A stretch of DNA of 64,000 nt from Gemmatimonadota bacterium (GTDB lineage Bacteria > Gemmatimonadota > Gemmatimonadetes > Palauibacterales > Palauibacteraceae), in the NCBI GenBank assembly GCA_022820995.1, contig JAJEEM010000059.1, forward strand, positions 1 through 64,000, written 5' to 3'. The notes below the pieces were generated by a model. It searched no databases. It was not told the origin of the DNA and was given only the letters and a program-made list of their open reading frames with translations. Shown here piece by piece: positions 24,535 to 32,743 of this stretch. The first letter of the stretch is position 1. Every line of letters starts with the position of its first letter. The position numbers and the translations under genes are program-made.

Positions 24535-25291
24535 CCCAGATCGTCTGGCCGGCGTCGATGAACAGGCTGGCGCCCGTCACGAGGCGCGCCTCGTCGTTCG
24601 AGGCGAGGTAGACGACCGCCCCGACCACGTCGTCCGGGACGCCGATCCTGCCGAGCGGGATGCGGGCGAGGCGCCGCTCGCGGAACTCGTCCCGCGCGAT
24701 GTCCGCCCGGTTCAGGTCCGTCTCGATCAGGCCCGGCGCGACCGCGTTCACCCGGATCCCGTGCGGCGCGAGTTCGAGCGCCATCTGCTTCGTGAGCATC
24801 TCCACCCCCGCCTTCGACACGCAGTAGTGGGTGAGGTCCGGGGCGGCCACCGCCTGCCCGGCGGACGACACGTTGACGATCGCTCCCGCCGTCCCGGCCT
24901 CGACCATGCGGCGGCCGGCCGCCTGCCCGACGAGGAAGTACCCCTTCAGGTTGACGCTCTGAATCGCGTCCCACTCTTCCTCGTCGATCTCGAGGAAGGG
25001 CGTCCGCTTCAGGATCCCCGCGTTGTTCACGACGATGTCGAGGCCGCCCAGGAAGTCGTCCGCCTCGCCGACGAAGCGCTCGACGTCCGAACGGGAATCC
25101 GTGGAGCCCCGCACCGCGGTCGCGCGACGCCCCATCGCCTCGATCTCGCGGACGGCGCTCTCCGCATCCTCACGACTCCGCCGGTAGTTGACGGCCACGT
25201 CCGCCCCCTCGCGAGCCAGCCCCAGGGCGATGCCCCGACCGATGCTCCGCGAGCCGCCCGTAACCAGAGCACGCTTACCTTCTAGACGCAT
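24527..25291 (-). CDS. SDR-family oxidoreductase (FabG-like)
   Basis: A 254-residue short-chain dehydrogenase. The cofactor motif TGGSRSIGRGIA, NNAGI, the catalytic serine in NVSSAG, and YCVSKAG (Tyr-x-x-x-Lys) are all present. The C-terminal half has VNAVAPGLIETDL and a GQTIWGA end. It leads the TRAP operon, so it probably oxidises or reduces the imported acid or sugar acid. Confidence 0.88.
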   Translation of the reverse strand: MRLEGKRALVTGGSRSIGRGIALGLAREGADVAVNYRRSREDAESAVREIEAMGRRATAVRGSTDSRSDVERFVGEADDFLGGLDIVVNNAGILKRTPFLEIDEEEWDAIQSVNLKGYFLVGQAAGRRMVEAGTAGAIVNVSSAGQAVAAPDLTHYCVSKAGVEMLTKQMALELAPHGIRVNAVAPGLIETDLNRADIARDEFRERRLARIPLGRIGVPDDVVGAVVYLASNDEARLVTGASLFIDAGQTIWGA

Positions 25292-25415
25292 GGGGACATC
25301 GGGGTTCGAGGCCAGTGACGTGCCGAACTCACATAGTCCGCGCGCCGACGGGGATTCGCAACGCACCTGGGCTCCCCTACCTTCGAGCAGGTTCCATCTT
25401 CTCGGGGAGCGATCC

Positions 25416-27031
25416 ATGAAGCTCACGGTTCGTCTCGAACTCGCCTGCTCGCTGGCATTCCTTTTCAGCCTCACCGCTGCCGTGACACCCGGAGCGACCC
25501 AGGGCGCGGCCGCCCAGTCCTTCCCGTCCGACGATCCCGTCATCCGGGCGATCTGGGAGGAGGGGGTCGAGCGCTCCCAGGTGTACGAACTCGGCCAGGT
25601 GATGATGGACTCCATCGGGCCGCGTCTCACCGGCTCGCCCGCCATGGCCGGGGCCAACGACTGGGCGCTGGCCAAGTACGCGGAGTGGGGCATCGAGGCG
25701 TACAAGGAGCAGTACGGCACGTGGCGCGGCTGGGAGCGGGGGATCAACCACATCGATCTCGTCCAGCCGCGGGTGCGGTCGCTGGAGGGCATGGCCGCCG
25801 CGTGGAGTCCGGCCACGGACGGGCCTGTCGAGGCGGAGGTGGTGATTCTGGCGGACGCGGACAGCCCCGGAGCCTTCCAGGCGTCGCTGTCGGAGGTGCG
25901 CGGCAAGTTCGTGCTCATCTCGCGCCCGGAGCCGAGTTGCCGCCCGCAGGAGAACCTGGAGCAGTTCGCCCGCCCCGAGACGACGGCCCGCATGACGGCG
26001 GAGCGCGAGCGCTCCATCGCGGAGTGGGACGAACGCGTGGGGAACACGGGGTTCGATGCGCGCTCGCTGCCGGAAGTACTGCACGTAGCCGAACCCGCCG
26101 GGATCATCCGCTCGCAGTGGTCCGAGGGCTGGGCGTCACCAAGATCTTCGGCACCCGCGCCCTGCGGGCACCGGTTCTGGACCTGAGCTGCGAGGCGTAC
26201 GGGCTCCTGTACCGGCTGGCCGAGAACGATCAGGGGCCCGTGCTGCGCGTCGACGCACAGGCCCGTTTCCTGGGAGAGGTGCCGGTCTCCAACGCCTTCG
26301 CCGTGATCCCCGGCACCGCCGAACCCGAGGAGTACGTGATCCTCGGAGGCCACTACGACTCGTGGGACGGCTCCGACGGCGCGCTCGACAACGGCACCGG
26401 GGCCGTCGCGATCATGGAGGCGATGCGCATCCTGAAACACGCGGCGCCGAACCCCCGCCGCACAATCATCGGCGCCCTCTGGAACGGCGAGGAGCAGGGC
26501 CTGAACGGGTCACGCGCCTTCGTCGAAGACCATCCCGAGATCCTCGAGCGCACCCACACCGTGTTCAACGTCGATCACGGGAACGGGCCGGTCACCTTCA
26601 TTCCCATGCAGGGGTTCGCCGGAGCCGGAGGGCGCTTCGGCGAGTGGCTCGCGAAGATCCCGAGCGAACTCGCCGACCTCGTGACGCTCGAGGTCCCGGG
26701 GATGCCCGAGTCCGGCGGGACGGACCACGCATCCTTCCTCTGCGCGGGGATACCGGCATTCAGCTTCCACGTCGGCGCCGGCCGCCGCGAGATGAACATC
26801 GCCGACAACCGCTGGGACACGAGCACCTACACCTGGCACACCAACCGCGACAGCTTCGACAAGATCGTCTTCGAGGATCTGCGGGACGACGCCGTGATGA
26901 CCGCGATGTTCGCCTACCTGGCCTCGGAGGACCCCGACCGCATGCCCCGCGACCGGCGGGCCATGCCGCCCGGCGAGCAATGGCCCGACTGCCGCCCCCC
27001 GGCGCGCAGTTCAGGTCAGAGCACGCGATGA
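25416..27031 (+). pseudogene. M28-family aminopeptidase, interrupted by a -1 frameshift
   Basis: The reading frame starts at ATG 25416 with a secretion signal and runs through an intact M28 N-terminal region to SEGW. One base is missing at about 26131-26134 (TGGGC where TGGNGC is expected), after which the protein continues in another frame with VTKIFGTRALRAPVL. The joined product is about 538 residues. Zinc and catalytic motifs lie after the break: GGHYDSWDGSDGALDNGTGA, NGEEQGLNGSRAF and GGTDHASF. The G-run suggests either a sequencing indel or a recent mutation; otherwise the gene looks undamaged. Confidence 0.75.
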
Positions 27032-27071
27032 CGGATCCGCCCCCCGCTGCGATGAAGTACTAAATCTTGTT

Positions 27072-27161
27072 GAATTAGTACATCATTAGTAGGTTACGCA
27101 CTTCAGGGGTGGCTCGATCCACCTAAATGCTAATCTGACGCGAATTAGTACATCGTTAGTA
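27072..27161. repeat. pair of direct repeats upstream of the Fic gene
   Basis: GAATTAGTACATCRTTAGTA occurs at 27072-27091 and 27142-27161, with one difference, 70 bp apart. Each copy holds two TTAGTA units 11 nt apart. The AT-rich pair directly before the Fic start is a likely autoregulatory site for its C-terminal winged-helix domain. Confidence 0.6.
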
Positions 27162-27174
27162 CCTGGAGCATGCT

Positions 27175-28512
27175 TTGGTGAAGATACCTACGTCCGGGCC
27201 GACCCTTGGCGAGCTTCTGAGCGACAAGGATCTCATGCCCGAGGCGGCACGCATCCTCACGACTGGAACCGGGCCCGAGGTGAAGGGCCGCTACTACCAC
27301 TGGGACAAACTCCGACACCTCGATCCACCAGCCGGTCTCACCACCCGCGAATGGTGGATGGCGCTCAAGTTCGCCCGCGCGCAACTCGCCAAGCCGATCA
27401 CCCTGCTGGACACGACCCACACACCGTTCACGTTCTCGATGACGGATACCGTGCTCCAGGCCATCCACAGGATCGACCGGGACGCGAGCGGGAAGATGGA
27501 GATCAGCGAGGAGGTCACGAGTCCCGAAACGCGAGACCGGTACATCATCAACTCCCTGATGCAGGAGGCCATCACCTCCAGTCAGCTCGAGGGCGCGGTC
27601 ACGACGATCGAGAGAGCCAAGGACATGATCCGGACCGGCCGGAAGCCGTCCGATCAGAGCGAGCAGATGGTCCTCAACAACTACCGGGCCATGCGCAGCG
27701 TGCGGCAGTTCACGCGCGAACCGCTAACGCCCGAGAGGGTTCTCGAACTCCAGAGAATCGTCACCGCCGATACGCTCGATGACCCGGGCGCCGCCGGCAG
27801 GTTGCGGCGACAGGAAGACGACATCGTCGTGAGCGACTTCGATGGCAAGATTCTCCACCGCCCACCGGACGCCAACGAACTTGGGGAACGTCTGGATCGG
27901 ATGTGCGCGTTCGCCAACGGAGAGGATCGAGACGCCTTCGTCCATCCGGTTATCCGCGCCATCATCCTTCACTTCTGGGTCGGGTACGACCACCCGTTCG
28001 TCGATGGCAACGGTCGAACGGCCAGGGCGCTCTTTTACTGGTCCATGCTCTCGCGGGGCTATTGGCTCTGCGAGTACATCTCGATCTCGGCGCTTCTCCG
28101 CTCACAACCGGCCAAGTACGCTCGCGCTTACCTGTATGCTGAAACAGATGAGAGCGACGTGACTTATTTTGTGCTCCACCAGCTGGGGATAATCCGGCGG
28201 GCAATCGACGAATTGCATGCCCATCTTGAAAGGAAGATGGAAGAAGTTCGACGTGTCGAGGCCCTCTTGCGACAAGCGGTGGTTCTCAACCATCGACAGC
28301 TCGCGCTCCTGAGCCACTCCTTGAAGCACCCCAACAGTCGCTACTCGATCCGGTCTCATCAGAGCAGTCACAACGTGGTCTACCAGACCGCTCGCGCAGA
28401 CCTGTTGGACCTCGCCGATCGAGGGCTCCTGATCAGACGAAAGGTGGGCCGGACGTTCTACTTCCATCCGAAGCCGGATCTCGCCGATCGCCTGAAACGC
28501 CTCGAAGCTTGA
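27175..28512 (+). CDS. Fic-family protein with C-terminal winged-helix region
   Basis: A 445-residue Fic protein. The catalytic loop HPFVDGNGRTARALF is intact, so AMP transfer to a target hydroxyl is expected. The inhibitory helix SSQLEGAV (SxxxEG) lies before the core, making it a class II self-inhibited Fic. The last 80 residues look like a winged helix (HQSSHNVVYQTARADLLDLA then RGLLIRRKVGRTFYF), common in Fic regulators. The start is TTG 27175 or GTG 27178, both after GGAG. The gene is flanked by upstream direct repeats. Confidence 0.88.
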   Translation: MVKIPTSGPTLGELLSDKDLMPEAARILTTGTGPEVKGRYYHWDKLRHLDPPAGLTTREWWMALKFARAQLAKPITLLDTTHTPFTFSMTDTVLQAIHRIDRDASGKMEISEEVTSPETRDRYIINSLMQEAITSSQLEGAVTTIERAKDMIRTGRKPSDQSEQMVLNNYRAMRSVRQFTREPLTPERVLELQRIVTADTLDDPGAAGRLRRQEDDIVVSDFDGKILHRPPDANELGERLDRMCAFANGEDRDAFVHPVIRAIILHFWVGYDHPFVDGNGRTARALFYWSMLSRGYWLCEYISISALLRSQPAKYARAYLYAETDESDVTYFVLHQLGIIRRAIDELHAHLERKMEEVRRVEALLRQAVVLNHRQLALLSHSLKHPNSRYSIRSHQSSHNVVYQTARADLLDLADRGLLIRRKVGRTFYFHPKPDLADRLKRLEA

Positions 28513-28573
28513 ATCACTCGGCGGGTGGCCAATCCGCGATATCGAGAGCGCGGATCCGGGTCTCCTTCCCGGC

Positions 28574-29026
28574 TCAGTCGTCGAGGTTCAGGGACCAGTT
28601 GTTCCATTTGTGATCCGGAGAAGCGCCCAGGGACCGGTAGAACCCCTCCGCTTCGCGGTTCCCCTCCATGACCGTCCAGATCAGCTCGGCCGCATCGATC
28701 GACCTGGCGTGCGAAACCACGGCCGCCATCAGAGCCTTCCCCGCCCCCAGGTTTCGCGCCGCCTCAACAACGAACAGCTCCTTGAGCACGACCTTCGGCC
28801 GCAGCGTGTAGGTCCACGGAATCGTGTAGACCACCGCCATCCCGACAAGATCGGCGTCCTGCTCGGCCACAAACGCCGTGAACAGCCGCCCGTCGCCGAA
28901 GCCATGATCGAGCACGCTCTCCCGCGTCACAGCGAAGTCGTCGATGTACTCCTCGAACCGCGCCAGCCCCCGCATAAGTTCCAGCAACCGATCCACATCC
29001 GTCCGCTCAGCCAGCCTCACACGCAT
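28574..29026 (-). CDS. GNAT acetyltransferase
   Basis: A 150-residue N-acetyltransferase. ERTDVDRLLELMRGLARFEEY opens the domain, VVLKELFVVEAARNLGAGKALM is the acetyl-CoA region and NREAEGFYRSLGA the late motif. It resembles diamine or thialysine acetyltransferases (SSAT-like), but the substrate is not certain. ATG 29026 gives MRVRLAERTD; upstream extension is not supported. Confidence 0.82.
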   Translation of the reverse strand: MRVRLAERTDVDRLLELMRGLARFEEYIDDFAVTRESVLDHGFGDGRLFTAFVAEQDADLVGMAVVYTIPWTYTLRPKVVLKELFVVEAARNLGAGKALMAAVVSHARSIDAAELIWTVMEGNREAEGFYRSLGASPDHKWNNWSLNLDD

Positions 29027-29104
29027 GCATGGCACTCCGTTTTTGGGAAAGCATCGAGACCGGTCGAGAGCCCGCAACTTGATCGCCCGGCAAGCTCCGC
29101 GGCG

Positions 29105-29277
29105 GCGAAGGGGCGGAGCCCGAAGCGCGCGAATTCTCGCCCGCACGTTTCCTTCCAGGGAAAGCAGTGCGCCTGGGAGGATTTGGCCAGCGAAGGGGAG
29201 CGAAGCTCCACGCACGCGCGAATTCTCGCGGGCACTTTTCCCTTCCGAAGGAAGAGAAATGCGCCCGGGAGAATTCG
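29105..29277. repeat. imperfect ~90-bp tandem duplication ending in tRNA 3' sequence
   Basis: Two similar units lie in tandem at an offset of 89 bp. Each has a GCGAAGGGG-like start, GCGCGAATTCTCGC (29127-29140 and 29216-29229), a TTCC hairpin and a TGCGCC-GGGA-GATT end. The second end is the true 3' end of the adjacent tRNA-Arg; the first (from about 29168) is a degraded copy. Confidence 0.55.
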
Positions 29278-29333
29278 AATCCCCAACCTCCTGATCCGTA
29301 GTCAGGTGCTCTATCCAGTTGAGCTACGGGCGC
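29260..29333 (-). tRNA. tRNA-Arg (ACG)
   Basis: 74 nt. The acceptor stem GCGCCCG/CGGGCGC closes with discriminator A; anticodon loop CTACGGA within CCTGA/TCAGG; T-loop GATTCGAAT. CCA is not encoded. The 3' end is partly duplicated further downstream. Confidence 0.95.
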
Positions 29334-29393
29334 TCGGAGCCGGCCGTCCCGCGACCGGCGATGTCGTCGACAGGGCCGGAGCCCGTGCCGTCA

Positions 29394-29479
29394 TGCCCAG
29401 GAGAGGATTCGAACCTCCACGTCCGTAAAAGGACACTAGCCCCTCAAGCTAGCGCGTCTGCCAGTTCCGCCACCTGGGC
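29394..29479 (-). tRNA. tRNA-Leu (GAG)
   Basis: 86 nt with a long variable arm. Anticodon loop TTGAGGG lies between CTAGC and GCTAG; acceptor GCCCAGG pairs with CCTGGGC. Confidence 0.95.
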
Positions 29480-29485
29480 CGGTGA

Positions 29486-29571
29486 TGCTCGGGGGGGGAG
29501 TCGAACCCCCACGGGAGTTTAATCCCACAGGATCCTGAATCCTGCGCGTCTGCCAGTTCCGCCACCCGAGC
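29486..29571 (-). tRNA. tRNA-Leu (CAG)
   Basis: 86 nt, class II. Anticodon loop TTCAGGA lies between CAGGA and TCCTG. It is six nt from tRNA-Leu (GAG), so they are probably one transcript. Confidence 0.95.
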
Positions 29572-29644
29572 CTGCGCCCCTGAACCCTCGGATTCGGGGA
29601 GTCGCCCCCCACGAACCGGTGCTGCCGGGCCCGGCCGGGACGAG

Positions 29645-29719
29645 TGCGCCCGACAGGATTCGAACCTGTGACCTCTTGCTCCGGAGGCAAGCGCTCTATC
29701 CAGGCTGAGCTACGGGCGC
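29645..29719 (-). tRNA. tRNA-Arg (CCG)
   Basis: 75 nt. Anticodon loop CTCCGGA lies between CTTGC and GCAAG; acceptor GCGCCCG/CGGGCGC is identical to that of tRNA-Arg (ACG). First gene of the four-tRNA cluster. Confidence 0.95.
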
Positions 29720-29729
29720 AGACACGAAA

Positions 29730-29753
29730 CGCGTCGCCGAAAGGGGCGACGCG
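29730..29753 (-). terminator. hairpin downstream of yafQ, upstream of tRNA cluster
   Basis: A perfect 9-bp stem CGCGTCGCC/GGCGACGCG with a 6-nt loop is followed on the minus strand by GTTTCGTG. It is probably the terminator of the dinJ-yafQ transcript or an insulator before the tRNAs; its T-run is weak. Confidence 0.45.
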
Positions 29754-29844
29754 CCGTGGAGGCAACCTAACGGGAAGAGGGAGCGGCGTCCACCTTGCCG
29801 CATGTCCCCCATCCTCCGTTCGCCGACGGTTCCGCGGAGGAAAT

Positions 29845-29868
29845 CGCAGACAGTGCCTGCGTTTTTTT
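29845..29868 (+). terminator. rho-independent terminator on the plus strand with no obvious gene
   Basis: The stem CGCAG/CTGCG (7-nt loop) is followed by seven T residues on the plus strand. No plus-strand gene precedes it within 800 bp, so it may end a small RNA or block read-through into the toxin genes. Confidence 0.5.
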
Positions 29869-29958
29869 GGTTTGCGCCAAGGTCTCCTCGAAGTGCAGGT
29901 CGACACCCCGTCCGCTCCGTTCCTTCAGAGCCGTCGACCAGCGCGACGACAACGAACC

Positions 29959-30231
29959 TTATTCCTTGAAGAGGTCGGAGTGCGTCCCGGTACGGACGAG
30001 CCGCAGTTCTTCACCCTCGACGCGGTAGATCACAAGCCAGTCCGCTTCGACGTGCGCCTCCCGGTAGCCCTTCCAAATGCCGCGCAACGGATGATCGCGA
30101 TGGCGCGCGGCCAACGGCTGCTGCATGACCAGCGAAGCCAGAAGTCGCCGCAACTTGCTCAGATCCTTGCCACGCCTGTTGGCCCTTCGGACGTCACGCT
30201 TGAACTGAGAGGAGCGAACCGGCGTCAGCAC
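29959..30231 (-). CDS. yafQ: YafQ/RelE-type mRNA interferase toxin
   Basis: A 90-residue toxin of the YafQ family: RSSQFKRDVRRANRRGKDLSKL, LAARHRDHPLRGIWKGYREAHVE, DWLVIYRVEGEELRLVRTGTHSDLF. The HPL-G, W and GTHSDLF residues are those of the ribosome-dependent mRNA cutting site. GTG 30231 follows the antitoxin stop by one nt. Antitoxin-first order, as in dinJ-yafQ. Confidence 0.92.
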   Translation of the reverse strand: MLTPVRSSQFKRDVRRANRRGKDLSKLRRLLASLVMQQPLAARHRDHPLRGIWKGYREAHVEADWLVIYRVEGEELRLVRTGTHSDLFKE

Positions 30232-30232
30232 C

Positions 30233-30490
30233 TCAGAGATCGAGGTCGCGGAACAGTTCCTCGACGCTGCCGAAACGTCTACCCTTGCCCTCGTCCAATT
30301 CCTTCATGGCAGCGAGAGTGGTTGCGTTCGGCACCTGGACGGCGAAGGGAAGGCGCTTTTCGTCCGCTACCCGCAGGAGGAGCAGTCGGATCGCGTCGGA
30401 CACCGTGAGGCCCATGTCCTTGAGCGCCTCGGTGGCGCGGGCTTTGGTGTCGCTGTCGATCCGGGCGCGAACAACGCTGTCGGCACTCAT
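30233..30490 (-). CDS. dinJ: DinJ/RelB-type antitoxin
   Basis: An 85-residue ribbon-helix-helix protein: SVVRARIDSDTKARATEALKDMGL then TVSDAIRLLLLRVADEKRLPF, the DinJ signature. The C-terminal part should wrap the YafQ toxin. ATG 30490 has AGGAGG upstream, within its own operator. Confidence 0.92.
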   Translation of the reverse strand: MSADSVVRARIDSDTKARATEALKDMGLTVSDAIRLLLLRVADEKRLPFAVQVPNATTLAAMKELDEGKGRRFGSVEELFRDLDL

Positions 30491-30496
30491 GAGCTT

Positions 30497-30533
30497 CCTC
30501 CTAGTGTAGACCTATTGTAGCTACACTAGGAGG
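30497..30533. promoter_or_regulatory. dinJ-yafQ operator (13-bp inverted repeat)
   Basis: A perfect inverted repeat CCTCCTAGTGTAG/CTACACTAGGAGG with an 11-nt spacer. One arm contains the ribosome-binding site of dinJ, so the DinJ complex could block both transcription and access to the mRNA start. Confidence 0.7.
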
Positions 30534-30574
30534 CCTTGGCAAAGTACGACGACGGAACTCGGGTCACCGGGACC

Positions 30575-31861
30575 TCAGCGGGATCCGGGTGAGGTCGCGG
30601 CCGCGTCTTCGATCGAGCCGATGACGAGGTCGAGCAGGCCGTCGATCGCGCCGCCGGGGATCCAGCGCGCCACCACGACGAGATCGTTCACCGGGTCGCA
30701 GTAGATCATGTTCGTGCCGTTTCCGAGGTGGGCCCACGCTTCGGCGGGCGCGCTCGGATAGCGCTTGTCCCCCTCCTCGTCCGCGACGTTGAGCATAAAA
30801 TTCATGAATCCGTAGGAGCCGTTCGCCGGGCCGGGCGTCGTCGCGAGGTCGAACCACTCCTCGGAGAGCAGTTGCCGGTCCCCCCACGTTCCGCGCCGCA
30901 GCGTGAAGAGGCCGAAGCGCGCCTGATCGCGGGCGCTGATGAACATGCCGCCGCCCCAGTGGCCGCCGCCGCTCACCGACTGCACGCGACGCCCGTCGAT
31001 CGTGACCCAGGAGTTCTCGTAGCCGTTCCAGCGCCAGGTCGGGGAGGCCCCGATCGGTCCCATCACGCGCTCATGCAAAACCTCGGGGAGCGGGCGCCTG
31101 AAGACGCTCATCGCCGCGAGCGCGAGGAGGTTCACGCGCGTGTCGTTGTACTCGTAGACGGTGCCGGAGGGATGGCGGTCGCGCGTCATCCAGGTGTCGG
31201 GGTCGCCGCTCGGACGGTCCGCCCAGTCCGGCTTGCCCCACAGCGTGCCCTCCCAGTCGGACGTCTGCCGCAGGAGGTCGTCCCACGTGATCGTGCGGTT
31301 GTGCTCGGACTCGAACATCGTCGTCGGGTCGGGCTTGCCGAAGCCGATGCGGTCGACGCCGGGCTCGCCGTCGCCCGGGGGCACGTCGATCGGGGCCATG
31401 TACTCGCGCACCGTGTCATCGAGCGAGCCGATGAGCCCCTCGTCCCACGCGAGTCCCACCGACGTCGAGAGGAAGGACTTCGTCACGCTGTACGTCATGT
31501 CGACGCGCTTCGTGTCCCCCCACTCCGCGACGATGTAGCCGTGGCGCACGATCATCCCGGCCGGCCCGCCCCGCACGTTGAAGGGGCCGATCCCCTCCCC
31601 GAGCGGTTCGCGCCCGAAGCTCCGGCTGTGCTGGAACTCCCGGTCGCGCGCCTGGCTCGTCTCATGCTCGAGAGCGTATTCGATGGCCGCCTGGACCCCC
31701 TCGGCGTTCATCCCCACCTGCTCCGGCGTGCGCGTCTCCCACGCGTCCCCCCGCGCCGGCAGGTACTGCCCGGCCAGGGCCGCCGGAACGGCCACCGCCG
31801 CGCAAACCGCGAAGAGCCCAGCCCAAAGGACGCCACGACGCGCCTGAATCATGCCCCGCAT
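30575..31861 (-). CDS. exported serine hydrolase of the beta-lactamase (class C-like) family
   Basis: A 428-residue secreted protein (signal about 1-30, cut near ALA-GQ). S125-V-T-K128 is the SxxK nucleophile motif in TYSVTKSFLS; the second motif is around YEYNDTR (236-242); GGHWGGGMFIS and HLGNGTN come late, as in esterase/DD-peptidase-like members. ATG 31861 has GGGAGG upstream. The actual substrate (ester, amide or beta-lactam) is not readable. Monocistronic. Confidence 0.85.
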   Translation of the reverse strand: MRGMIQARRGVLWAGLFAVCAAVAVPAALAGQYLPARGDAWETRTPEQVGMNAEGVQAAIEYALEHETSQARDREFQHSRSFGREPLGEGIGPFNVRGGPAGMIVRHGYIVAEWGDTKRVDMTYSVTKSFLSTSVGLAWDEGLIGSLDDTVREYMAPIDVPPGDGEPGVDRIGFGKPDPTTMFESEHNRTITWDDLLRQTSDWEGTLWGKPDWADRPSGDPDTWMTRDRHPSGTVYEYNDTRVNLLALAAMSVFRRPLPEVLHERVMGPIGASPTWRWNGYENSWVTIDGRRVQSVSGGGHWGGGMFISARDQARFGLFTLRRGTWGDRQLLSEEWFDLATTPGPANGSYGFMNFMLNVADEEGDKRYPSAPAEAWAHLGNGTNMIYCDPVNDLVVVARWIPGGAIDGLLDLVIGSIEDAAATSPGSR

Positions 31862-32025
31862 GAGAACCTCCCGATTCGGATCGATCTGAGGTGGGATCGT
31901 AACCGCTGACGCCGTCCGGGTACACGGGGGCTGCGCCCATTGAGAGTCCGTTGCGATCGCCCCCGATACGTATGGGACGGCGCCTTGGAAGACACCCCGG
32001 CGCCCATTTCGCCCGCGGTGAAGGT

Positions 32026-32048
32026 TATGTACAATATTTATGTACATA
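32026..32048. promoter_or_regulatory. TATGTACA direct repeat before the phd-vapC pair
   Basis: TATGTACA occurs at 32026-32033 and 32039-32046; each contains the palindrome TGTACA. A TACAAT -10-like element overlaps. It is a likely operator and promoter for the antitoxin gene. Confidence 0.5.
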
Positions 32049-32069
32049 CTAACGGAGATTGATGAGGGG

Positions 32070-32315
32070 ATGAGTAGAACCGTTGGCGTAGCGGCGTTCC
32101 GCAGGACGTGCGCACGACTGATTGCGCAGGTCACGGAGCAACGTGAACCGATCACGATCACCAGACATGGCCGGCCCGTTGCGCTGCTGACGCCCGTGCC
32201 CCCGCCCGACGACGTGCGAGAGCAGATCATCGGAGCGCTGAGGGGATCCGTGCTGGGCTACGATGATCCTTACGCGCCAGCCGGCGATCCGGCGGAATGG
32301 GATGCCGTGCGGTGA
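32070..32315 (+). CDS. Phd/YefM-type antitoxin
   Basis: An 81-residue antitoxin: MSRTVGVAAFRRTCARLIAQ then PITITRHGRPVALLTPV, the Phd/YefM fold. ATG 32070 fits the family; ATG 32040 would add ten residues but falls within the predicted promoter repeats. Its TGA overlaps the GTG of the PIN toxin. Confidence 0.82.
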   Translation: MSRTVGVAAFRRTCARLIAQVTEQREPITITRHGRPVALLTPVPPPDDVREQIIGALRGSVLGYDDPYAPAGDPAEWDAVR

Positions 32316-32725
32316 TCGTCGTCGATACTCATGTACTGATCTGGGCCATCCAGGGAGATCGGAGACTGGGTTCGGCCGCGACCCGCGCCCTCGAAGCGAA
32401 CGGGCGGGAGGGTCGTGTCGGGGTGTCCGCCATCACTCCGTGGGAGATCGCCCTCCTGACCGAGAGGGGACGGCTGCTTCTCGATCGCGATGTCGCCGAG
32501 TGGATCGACGCCGTCCTCGAGCTGCCCGCCTTCCGGCTCCTCCCCATTGAACCCGCGATCGCCGTGGGGAGCGTACGTCTGCCGGGCGCCTTCACGTCCG
32601 ATCCCGCCGACCGGCTGATCGTCGCCACCGCTCGCCACCACGGGGCTCGACTAATGACCGCCGACCGGGCGATTCTGGACTACGGAGCCGCCGGACGCAT
32701 CCGCACCGTGGACGCGCAACTCTAG
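32312..32725 (+). CDS. PIN-domain toxin (VapC-like)
   Basis: A 137-residue PIN protein: VIVVDTHVLIWAI (first Asp), SAITPWEIALL, DPADRLIVATARHHGARLMTADRAI (late acidic residues). GTG 32312 overlaps the antitoxin stop by four nt. It belongs to the same subgroup as the PIN toxin at 9.0 kb but is clearly diverged. Confidence 0.85.
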   Translation: MIVVDTHVLIWAIQGDRRLGSAATRALEANGREGRVGVSAITPWEIALLTERGRLLLDRDVAEWIDAVLELPAFRLLPIEPAIAVGSVRLPGAFTSDPADRLIVATARHHGARLMTADRAILDYGAAGRIRTVDAQL

Positions 32726-32743
32726 GTACAGACGGGCGCGCGT

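Noticed and set aside
29754-29868. possible SRP RNA or other known small RNA
   Set aside because: The conserved SRP loop (GGAAGGAAGCAGCC-like) is absent on both strands; kept only as a possible unnamed small RNA.
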